Assembly: GCA_004194705.1 (NCBI GenBank)
Contig: SADC01000010.1
Coordinates: 124,001-188,000, forward strand
Source: Ditylenchus dipsaci
Taxonomy: Eukaryota; Nematoda; Chromadorea; Rhabditida; Anguinidae
DNA: 64,000 nucleotides
Direction of reading: 5' to 3'
Part shown: piece by piece, positions 21,001 through 33,000 of the stretch
Layout of the letters: each line of letters begins with the position of its first letter
How positions within the stretch are numbered: position 1 is the stretch's first letter
Position numbers and translations under genes: made by a program
The notes under the pieces: model-generated
Told to the model about the DNA's origin: nothing
The model's input: the letters and a program-made list of their open reading frames with translations, nothing else
Database searches by the model: none

Positions 21001-24000
21001 AGACTTTTGTTAATGTTTGATCAGTGACTTACGAATGCTTGCCACACTATTAGTCGTTTGTTGTTAATGATCACTTGCCAATAAGGATCACTTTGATTAC
21101 TGTGGTTGAAAGCCAGAAAAAATCACAGTAATAAAACAACAAAAATGGCAAAACGAAAAAATGCGTAACATAAAATTTTTTATTTTCTTTCTGGACTGAA
21201 AAATTTTGAACAATGATCTTCATTAAAAAATAACTCCCCACCCTCTATTAACTCCCCACCCTCTAATAACTCCCCACCCCCAGAGGAGGGTTGAAAAATA
21301 ACTCCCCATGGGGAGTTAATACAGTAAATACGGTATTCAGCTTTTGCTCTCTAGTGGCATTAATCCTGACCAGATTTCAAAGCTCATGAGTAAAGCCAAG
21401 CCGACTCATAAGGGACCAGGGTTATCACTTGAATTGGTCGATGACCTTGACGATCCAGATTTCTCCACCAGTATTAAATTCGGCGTAAAAGCCCATACCA
21501 GTCTTTTTGCCCCTGGTGATCGTACTAGGGGTCTAACCAGCTCCAGGGCTCTCCGCTCCATGGCGTCCATCGCCTCAAGCTCGCGCTCCCGCTGTGCCGG
21601 TGAAACAAGCAAGTCTTTCTGGGTGGTGCCTGCCGTGGTCAAGCCAGCTAAGGAATTCAGCGACCAGTCTTCTGCCTTTCAGCAATCGCCGTCAGACTCA
21701 GCAACCAGTGGGACAAAGGAATCCAATCCTCTCGTCAGCCGATGCTCAATCCCGGATGACAAGAATGTGGATGCCCAGCGTTCTGCTCCAGCTGTCTCTG
21801 CAAAGTGCGACGACCAGCCTTCCGTCTTCAAGCCAGCCGCAGTCAAACCAGTGGTGGATCCGTGCTCAATCCTCAAGCCAGCCGATGCTAAAATCCCGGA
21901 TGGTCTGAATGTGGGTGCCTTCTGCTGCTCCAATGCTGTGGTTGCCAAATAAGTAAAATCACCAGAATTTAGTTCTCTATCCTCAGAATCTATTGTACCA
22001 GTTTGGTCTTTGTATTGTGATAACCAGACTGTGGTCGCTGGTCCCTCCGGCTTGCCATGGTGCATCAATAAAATACCCAGTACGAGAACTTCTGTTGTTC
22101 TTACTTAATGAAGCATTTTTGGAGCGTAACCGTTTTGCCAATGAAACTTTTGACAATGAGATCATTTTGCTAATGGCATCTTTTTGCCAATGAGATCACT
22201 TCGCCCATGATATTTTTTCGCCAATAGATTCTTTTCTCAAGTACTTTTCCTTGTCAGGCAATTACCGCTCATTTCGTAGCTCATCTCACTGTCTTTTGAG
22301 TCTTTTCGCCCAGCTCCGACAAGAAAATGTTGAAAATCCCCCAAAAATGATTCTAAAATACATTAAATGACCATCCACCGCTGAGGGGTGGAGGCAATTT
22401 TTTTAAACAAACTTCAATTTTTTATTTAGAAAGTGTTTAGAAATTATTCTCTTATCGTGTTGAGCAGAAAAAATGAGTTTGGGATTGAAAAGTGAGTTTT
22501 GGGACCACCCAAAATCACCCATTTTTACCATTTTTAAAGGGATTTAGGTCTGTATTTGGGTGGAAATGGACCAAAAAAAGGGCCAATTTTGAAAAAAAAA
22601 GAAAGATGTTTAACATAGCTTTTAATACTTGGGCTTACCGCATGAATAAACTCTGGTATGCATGCTTTTTCATGCATCCAGAGTCACTTACGAGTGATTT
22701 GCGTCTAAGGTATGTGGGTGTGCACATCTCAATCCCAAGCAACCAAGCCCCCTGCGCCCCGAAGGGTGCGCAGGGGGCTTGCTAGGTCAGAGATGCGCGC
22801 ACTCACTTCCTTTAGACATAATTCCGAGCAGAACTCTTGATCAAATATGCATATAGAAGCTGTTTTTGCCAAGTCCAATGTTGAAAAACAAGGTAAAAAA
22901 AGAAAAAAGTCGAAATTTCAAAAAGCTCAAAACTCAATTTTTTATTGACCAGAATTTTAAAATAATGCCTTTTTTGAACTCCTGAGGCTATTTTAGGTCG
23001 ATATAAGGTGTTTAGAAACACTTTTAAAAAAAATGATTCAGGGGGGGGGGTATATCCAAGTAGGGTCAAATTTTTAAAAACTGTTCAATGAATGGAAAAT
23101 AGTGCAAATTTTCACATTGGAAGGTTGATTGAAAATTAGTTTTTTTTCAGTTTCCCGGTAATAATCCAATCCGGTAATAATCCGAATAACCAGAGGAACG
23201 ACTTAGCAACGATTTCTAAAAAACAATAAGGCCGCTTTGGGTCAGGGTAAAAAGTTATGGGAGTTTTAAATCGGGTGAATTATTTAACCGGTACTTATTT
23301 TTCGATCAATTAAGTTAAAAAATTAAACTTAATTTTCAAATCCACTGAAAAGCTTACCGCAGTTTACCGATATGAGTTCGCAAAGCCATGGATCTTCTAT
23401 GGAATTTTGATCTGTTCAGCAAAACTGGGGAATCTTCTTCCTCATCCTCCTCAGCTTTCCACTTGTTCGCATACATTCCATGTTTAGACGACACATTTAA
23501 GGCACATTTACCAGATTCACCACTCCCACAGTTCAACTGGGCATGTTTGTTGTGGATGGCCAGCGGCGACTGAAGCGATTGGAAGCCGCCCCCGTTGCTG
23601 AGCACCAAAGAAGGGTGTAGCTATGGGTTTGGGTCAAAACAGCTGCATTGCTGAAGGAGTTGTGGGTGCTGACCACACTGTTCCTATGCACATGACTGCC
23701 ACTGGTATTGCTGTACAAATGCCCATTTGTAGAATCGGGGTGGGTCTGGGTCAGCGAATAAGAATTGGTCCTGCAAATGGTTTAATTGACTTATTGTAGT
23801 CCTATTTTGGCCACTCCAAATAAATTTGGACTGAGGGTATTCCGGATTCATTGACCAAAAATTTTACCTTGCATAGCCCAACTTCCTGTGCATCATTGTT
23901 CTCCTCAGACCATTGTGGAAGTTGTCGGCTCGTTGAGACAGTTGACTGGCCTGTTTGTTGAGCAGGTGGGTGGTCTTGACATAGGTGACTGCCATGATCA

Positions 24001-27000
24001 CAAAAGGGATCAGAAAGGACAGTGTGGAGCCGTAGATCATATAGTAACTGTAAATTTTACGTATTATAAGCAGGTCAGAGGAAAAATAGGCCAGTGTGGG
24101 GATTCGATTTGACATTTTTTGAAAAATCGAACGAAAAATTTCAGGAATCTAAGTATTATTATCGGCTCAGTTAGCCTATTTACGCTTTCAAAAATCCAAT
24201 TTGAATCGTTGACTATTTTCGAAATTTCATAAAAACCCATCGAAAAAAGTGTCGGCAGTTAAATTAGTCGAGAATCGTCGGTAGTCCGTCAAAAGCAAAG
24301 AGTTTGGCTAAAGTATAGAACTTGTATGTCGCCCAAAATAAGGATTTTCGGGTGTTTTGACTACTAAAACGTCCTTAAAACACGTTTTTAGCGCCCGTAA
24401 GACCATTTTTCGAAATAAAATTTTTTTGACCGAAATTCGACTTCCTGCTTTGGTCCCCAAGGTGGTTCAACCTAAAGGCTACCTGGATATCCCAAAAAGA
24501 TGAAATTTGAACATAGTTTTGTTAACTGGGTACTACCGCATAAAAAACTCGGCCGGAGTACACTATAGCGAGTCCTCCAAAAATGGCCCAAAAGCATGTT
24601 TTTTGCTGTTTAATGCTTGACGTTTTAGGTGTGGGAAGGCCATTTTAAGATAAAAAAAATTGACCAAATTTTGACTTTTTGCCTTGGGGGACCGAGGTGA
24701 ACCACCTATGGACTGTACATGGATGTTATTATTTCCTCCATATTAACTTTTACTTTATTTTATTACTAGACTAGGCAAAAAGAGCATTTAAATGAATTTT
24801 TTGTTAAAAGTCTTCTTGGATTCATATCTAAGGTAAGTCTCCCATTCGGGCGCATGGGCTTGGTTGGTTAGACTTACCTTAGACATAATTCTGAGCAAGA
24901 CTCTTGATCATACATGTATAAAAGACTCTTTTTGCCCAGCTCCAGTGACCAAAACGGGGTAGAATACCTCAATACCTCTCCTAACTTGTAATTAAATCAA
25001 AATTGCCATTTCGGCTAAAGAATTTTTATGTCGAAAAATAGTCTTCCGGCGCTAAAAACGTGTTTTTAAAGCACGTTTTAGTGATCAAAACACCTGAAAA
25101 TCATCATTTTGGGCGATTTCGGGCCACATACACATTCTATACTCCCACCAAGATTTTTTATGTAAAATAAATATTTACCGATTGTTGATGGCACACACAT
25201 TATCCTAGGAATTTGAAAAAATTAGTGCTCAAATATTTTAGGAAAAAGCGTTCCACCTGCAATATATTGGAATGGTCCATAATGGCCAGCACAGCCAATG
25301 GACTAGAGATGACGTGGTCATGAACCAGACAAAGCCTATTTTGATGATCACAATTGTTCTAGACTTGTTCCTTGTTTTCAGGGGCTTGGAAATGCCGAGG
25401 AATCGGTCTAGAGATATCACTGTCATGTGCACAATGCTGAACAACTTTTTCCTTCAAATTTTACAATAGGAAAAGATAAAGCTCAACCTTGCACTACATA
25501 AAAATACCTAGAAATTCATTTAAAAAAGTTAAAAGTTGATACTATTGAATAATTTTGCAGTTGAGAAGTCACTTACATCGGAATAGGAATACAAAAGGCA
25601 CCAGGAAAAACTCCAAGTCCATACACCTAAAAAAATACTCACGATGTTCAGATGTATTTTCAGAAAAAAAACTTGATCAATTTTAAGCACTTTAGCTTTT
25701 GCTGCCTAGCCTTCCCCTTACAATTCTTCTCAAAGTCATGAATTAGAATTTTCTTTTGCACTTAATTTTCGTAGTCACATGTCTGCTGCGAAACATCATA
25801 CCATGTAACCTCTCTTATTCAGGCCGGCCGGATTATCAGGAAAATTTTGGGCCGATCTCGAGATTTTCGGGCTTAAAACTCAAAAAAAAAGTAGCCAAGG
25901 TTTTGGGCTTTCATTTGAGCTATCATACAGATAAAAAGTTAGTATAAAGTTAGAGCTGAAATTTAAAAAAAACATTGAACCATGTCCGATTCGATGTCAT
26001 ATTCCATAAGACCAGTGTTGTGCACTCGTCCTCGTCTTCGTCCTCGTCCTAGTACTATGGGGACGAAGACGAAGTACGAGCGGCTCCAAAAACGAGGTAC
26101 GAGGTCGAAGACGAAGTATGAGTCTCAAAAATTACAAGTACGAGGGCGAAGACGTGGACGAAGGGCAAGGACGAGGACGGAAGACGAAGGGTAAAGGCTA
26201 CTCGTCCTAGCTAAAATTTTCATTATTTAAATTTTTTTTTAAGAAAATTCTTTGTTTTTACGAAAGTTTCTAGTATTTGAACAAATTTTTTAATCAACAG
26301 TTTTGATTTTCTCAATCGAACGTTTGCTTTTTTTTCTTTGATCGATTTTTGACTAGTTTTTCAAGGTGATCATCAACAATGCGTTGATTCTTTTTATCGT
26401 CATCCTCAAAAAGTGGATCCCCTGATTTATCAGTGGTAATATAGTTGCCAAGTAAAGCCAGAAATTTGAAACCTAGCCTTTTCAGAGATCTCACTTCACA
26501 ATAGGCGAAGAAATTCGCGATGTACCTATTTTTCATTTTTTCAATGAAAAAGTCAAATCTTGAAATTATTTTGATGAATTTGCGTTCCATTGTCATTTAA
26601 CAACAAAAATATATAACCATTTAAGCAAAAGTCTATTTTTTTTAATAAAAAATGACTTTTTTGCTTTTTAGTATAAAGTACGAGCAAAGTACGAGCGAAA
26701 ACACACAGGACGAAAAAAAGACGAGGACGAAGACGATTACGAGCACTTTAAAAAAGTCGGTACGAGGACGAGTGCGAGAAATTTGAAAATTCCCAACACT
26801 GCATATGACTATCCCAGAACTGTTCGGTATTAATTTGGAAGTGACGTTTTTGTAATTTTAATTTACATACTCATTTTTAACCTTACACTCAAAATGTACC
26901 TCTGCTTCTTGGCATCATTTTCAGTATATGGTTGCAAATGGTCATGTAAACTAAAATTGCAAAAAACGTCATTTCAAAAATAATACCAAAATTTTACCCC

Positions 27001-30000
27001 TCAATAGTACTCATTTCTTCGGGGGTCAAACCTACGCTAGCTACCTTGCTTTTATGGAGTGATTTTGGTGTGGAAAAATCCTATTTAATTCCCCATAAAA
27101 TTCTGACACTAGAAAGTCACCAAACGTGTCGACAAATAAATAAAATTGGTTTAGGCTTAGGCCATATACAGGGTGGTCCATTATATTGGCCAAATTTCAA
27201 ACACCTGTAATTTATTTTTGTTTATCACTCCAGAACGCTGATCAGTGTTTTCAAAAATGATAATGACATTCGCGATGACCTGACTTTCTAGGTGACTTTT
27301 AAAATGACTTGACACTGACAATGACTTTTTTAGCAGAATGACAATGACCTGACATGTCATTGTCATTTTGCAAAAAAGTCATTGTCATTCTGACAAGAGA
27401 AGTCGTCGATTGAGAGAAGTCGTCGATTCTGATTTTGACATCGCTGGAGAAACCTGAAGGAAATAAATTGCTTGTGATAGATGGCTCTGGCTTCGACGAA
27501 ATCATGATGACAAGTCAAAATGACTTTTTTGTCAGAATGACAATGACTTTTTAGCAGAATGACAATGACTTTTTAGCAGAATGACAATGACAATGACTCT
27601 TTTAGCAGAATGACAATGACCTGACATGTCATTGTCATTCTGCTAAAAAGTCATTGTCATTGTCAGTGTCATTGTCAGGTCATAATGTCATGTCATTGTG
27701 GCGATGTCAGTGTCATTTTTGGAAACACTGACGCTGATACAGTCGCCTCTCGCTATAACGGCACCTCCAAAAGTTCGTTCTCACCTAGGGTCCAACACTT
27801 TGTTTAACCCAATTTTTGAAAAAATTTGCCAGTTCTGTTTTTACAGTCTGGTCGGAAATATCATAAGGATTCCGATTTGGCCGATCGTTTTTTTTAGAAA
27901 AAATTTTTGGGTTAAACAAGCAAACATTCGATATAACGGCACCTCTTCTTGAAAAAGGGGTGCCGTTATATCGAATGTTTTGCTTTTTTAATGATGAAAT
28001 TGCAGGAATTTCAAAAAACGATCGGCAAAATCGGAATCCTTACGATATTTCCGACCAGACTGTAAAAACAGAACTGGCAAAAAAATTTCAAAAATTGGGT
28101 TAAAAAAGTGTCGGACCCTATGTGGGAACGAACATGAGGGGTGCCGTTATAGCGAGAGGCGACTGTAATAGAGCTTATCTAAAAAGCTCTATTTTTGCCA
28201 TTTCATTTGAAGAAAAAAACGAACTGTTTTATTAAAATCTTGCTGAGATAACCCTCTTTCTGAAATCACTGAAGTTTACAACTTTTGAGACGGAGCTCTC
28301 CGAATCTTTTTTGACCTTCTTACTTTACTGACTTGACACCGTGTTTTCAAAAGTCGTAGTCATAGGCATAATTTCAAAGTCATAGACATAGTTTGACTAG
28401 AATTTTGACTGTAACTATGCCTATGACTTTGAAATTATGCCTATGACTTTGAAACTATGCCTATGACTTTTGAAAACACTGCTTGACACCATAAGATCTT
28501 TTTTAGCGTGAATAAAAAGCCAAGTATATTTCTCACCAATTTGCCAATTTGAATGAACTCATCAAAGAATTAAAAGAGAAGTTCTGTAATTTTGTAGTTT
28601 GGTCGGACCCCTCAGAAAATTGGAAATTAAGTGTTTGGGCTCAAGGGAAAGCCTACGATGTGCTGAGTACGATAACACCGAATTCGACCAATTTTTCTTA
28701 CCAATTCGCCGAGCTGTGGCCTCCAGAAGTTTGATACTCGGAAAAACCAGTACATTTCTTAAAACATTTTATACTTAGTGAAAATATGATGATCTACATA
28801 GGCTTGATCTTTAGGGTCCGGTGGGATTCGGGATCGAGATTTAAAAAACTTTCGGGATTCGGGATTCCCGTCAAATAAAAAACGGGAATCCTGTCGGGAT
28901 TCGGGATTTCTTGTCGATAACTGTAGAGTTGATAATTTTAGAATTTCTCGTATATCATACGAGAAATTTTTCAGTTATCAACCTACAGTTACTTTTATAT
29001 TTTTCAAATTTGACTCTAGAGTGGTAAAACCCCAAGTAGGTACACATTATTACTGGGTGCCACGACAGGTACAAATAGGACTGGGTACAGGAGATTTTAA
29101 AAATTATAGAAATTAAAGGGATTTTTTACTAATTATATTGTGCTTTTGCGCATGGCAGGCCAGTAAATGTTAAAACAGACTCAAACGTGTTTTCCAGTAT
29201 ACAAAAAAATCATAAGTCGGTCCTGAACCTGAAAATACACTCCGTCATAAATTCAAAAACAACAGGAGCATCAGGTTTTTTGTCTTATTTTACAGTTAAA
29301 TTTTTTTATTATACTAAAAATTCTACAATTATTCATAAATTTAGAATTTTTCTTCAAAATATAATCGACAGGAGGAGAAGAAAATCGGGCCTTTTCAAAT
29401 TAAGCCATTTCAAATTGAACCTGTTTAGAATTGGCCCAACTTTTGACTCAAATTTGTGGCCCAATTTAAATGAGCCCCATTTGAAATGGACCCAATTTAC
29501 TCATCCCCGTGGATAACTGTAGATTTTCTCGTGCTTTATACGAGAAATTTTAAAGTTATCAACGTAGAGTTTTTGGAAGAAACATTCCAGTGCTTATAAA
29601 ATAAAAATCGTGCAAATAACCATCTGGTTACTCGCGGATAGTTGGTTTGGTGTGTTTAAGCCCAGAATATTATCTCACTCTTCATAAAAATCAAGTTTTC
29701 ATATAATATGCTTTATCTGAGAAATAAACAGGTAAAAACTATTTTTTAAGCACAAATTACGACAAAAACGGCAACAGAAATCAAAATGATAAGATTCACT
29801 TTGAAAATTAGTCTTTTTTCGTACTGAAACAAAATAAATTTGGATTCGGGATTTTTCGGGGATTTTCGGAATAAGACCCGGCGAGATTTGGGATTTTGCA
29901 AATTTTTCCGGCGGGATTCGGGATTTTGCAAATTTTTCCGGCGGGATTCGGAATCGGGATTTTCAAAATTTTCGGGATTCCCAAACCGGGAATCCCGTGG

Positions 30001-33000
30001 GATTCCCGTCCCGAGATCAAGTCTAGATCTACACTCGTACAAAACTTTATTCGACGCAGGATGAGCTGCTCTTTCTAACGAGTACAAAAACTCTATAGTC
30101 TTTAATAAATTTCGGCGTAAAAGTGAGTTTTTTTAAAAAAAAAACAGCATTTTTCGAACACCAACGAAAAATGACTATAAAAAAAACCAACCGCTATAAA
30201 AATCGGAAATCGGCTTGTACCCTCCTAAATTTTAATGCATTTAAAAAAGCATTTTATAAGGCACCTTTCTGGCAAAATAAAACCCGAAAAAAATTGGGGG
30301 AGGTGAGATGAAAAAAGCTTTTGAAGTTGACTAGTCATCACCAGGGTGGTGACCTCAGCCGGCTGACTTCAGCCGGCTGAGGTTAAACTCAGCTATCAGC
30401 CGGCTGAGGCTGATGGCTGAGAAAAAAATTTAAGCCTGGCTGACGGCTGAGAGTAATTTTCAGACCTCAGCCGGCTGAGGCTGATGGCTGAGAAATTTTT
30501 GGGCATGGCTGACGGCTGAGGCTGAGAGAAATTTTCAGACCTCAGCCGGCTGAGGCTGATGGCTGAGGTAATTGTCGAGTATACCACCCTGGTCATCACT
30601 AACTCTTTTCAGTTTTTGACGTAAAATTTTTTTTGTACCAGGAAAACCTGAAATTCTGACACCGGATTCGTGATCAGCGTATCTGATTTGCTTCTAAAAC
30701 CACTATTAAAAGTGTATTTTGAATGTCATATTTCAAATTTTGTCTCAGAAAAATAAACTCTTAAGCCGCTTTCACAAGGGGTCTGGGACTGAGTGCGCGA
30801 CCCGGCTTCCTTTTCGCTGTAATTTTGTTCTTGATTGCGAAAAAAAATTCTGTTAATATCATTTTGTAGCTGAGATTCAGGGCTTCATCATGAGTCATTC
30901 AGAATTGACATGTAATCGTAAAATTTTAGATAAAAATGGGGTATAGACGTTTCTCGAAAATGAAACTTTTTTCATTTTCGAGAAACGTTTCTCGAATTTG
31001 AAACTCAAAAGAGTAAAATATCTCTAGGTGTATACCTTATTTAGACATATCAAGGGTATTTGGCTGAATGTGATGGCCAAAGTCCAGCATATTCCACATT
31101 GCGGGGGTTAGGGGTTAACACATGTATGTACGCTTATCCCTTGCAATGTGGAGTGTGCTGGTCTTTGGCCGCGAAGCGGCCAAATACCCTTGGTATGTCT
31201 AAATAAGTATCTTTACAGGTATACATATATACCCTAGAGATATTTTACTCTTTTGAGTTTCAAATTCGAGAAACGTTTCTCGAAAATGAAAAAAGTTTCA
31301 TTTTCGAGAAACGTCTATGCACCATAAAAATGACCAGTCTGACACTCGGTCTGAGTGTCCGATTTAGTGTCAGACTCAGTGTCAGACTGGGCATTTTTAT
31401 CTAAAATTTTGAAATAACATGTTAATTTTTAACGGCTCAATTCGAAGCCCTGAATCTCAGCTACAAAATGATATTAACAGAATTTTTTTTCGCAATCAAG
31501 AAAAAAATTACAGCGAAAAGGAAGCCGGGTCGCCCACTCAGTCCCAGACCCATTGTGAAAGCGGCTTTAAACAACCCAATTATAAGTAAGGGTTATATTT
31601 AAAATTGGCCATAGAATTGTAAAAAATGGCCATAGAATATTTAATTTTGGCCATAGATTTTTGAAATATGGCCATAGATTTCTGAAAATTGGCCATAGAT
31701 TTCTGAATTTTAGCCATACTTGCTCGAAATCATGTTTCAACCACTTTTTAAGATGCTCTTGGACCTGAAACATCCTGAAAAGATGTTTTAAGCGTGTCGA
31801 TGACACTTTTCCGAGAAAAAAAATTTCTGTAATTTTTCCGACCATTGGTCGCTCAGGGCAAAAAGTCAAATTTCGGTCAAAAAAAAATTCTCGGAAAATT
31901 GTCATCGACACCCTTAAAACATCTTTTCAGGATGTTTCAGGTTCAAGAGCATCTTAAAAAGTGGTTGAAACATGATTTCGAGCGAGTATGATTAAAATTC
32001 AGAGATCTATGGCCAATTTTCAGAAATCTATGGCCATTTTTCAAAAATCTATGGCCATTTTTCAATATTCTATGGCCAAAAAAATTTATGGCCAAATTTA
32101 AATATTCTATGGCCATTTTTCACAATTCTATGGCCAAAATTAAATACCACCCTATTAGTAATTCAAATATTTATTGTCCTGAGAGGAATTTGAAATATGA
32201 CATTCAAAGTACACTTCAAAGAGTGGTTTTAGAAGCAAATCAGATACGCTGATCACGAATCCGGTGTCAGAATTTCAGGTTTTCCTGGTACAAAAAAATT
32301 TTACGTCAAAAACTGAAAAGAGTTAGTGACGACCAGTCAACTTCAAAGCTTTTTTCGTCTCACCTCCCCAAGTTCTTCGGGGTTTTTTTGCCAGAAAAGT
32401 GCTTTATAAAATGCTTTTTTGAATGCATTAAAATTTAGGAGGGTACAAGCCGATTTCCGATTTTTATAGCGGTTTTTTTTGCCGAAAATTGGTGTTCGAA
32501 AAATGCTGATTTTTTGAAAAAACACACTTTTTACGCCAAAATTTATTACAGACTATGGAGTTTTGTACTTTTTAGAAAGAGTTACTCTTTCTGCGTCGAA
32601 TAAAGTTTTGAACGAGTGTACATCATCCTATTTTCACTAAGTATAAAATAATTCAAGGAATGTACTGGTTTTTCTGAGTACTAAACTTCGGGAGGCCACA
32701 GGCTGTGGCCCACAGCTCGGCGAATTAGTGAGAAAAATTGGTCGAATTTGGAGTTATCGTATTGAGCACATCGTAGGCTCTCATTTGAGCCGAAACACTT
32801 AATTTCCAATTTTCTAAGGGGTCGAGGTGGCCTTAATGAAACTACAAAATTACAGAACTTCTCTTTTAAAGGACCATGGTTTTTGCGCGCAGTCGCATGT
32901 GCAAAATTTGAATTGGCGGGGGACACTTCTCTTTCGTCTCAAACTTTACTCTTTGGAGTCGTTCGACAAAACTCCAAAGAGTACAGTGCGAGACGAAAGA

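Noticed and set aside
23888..24112. Plus-strand frame over the TM5 exon
   Set aside because: Antisense to a clear transmembrane exon with matching phases.
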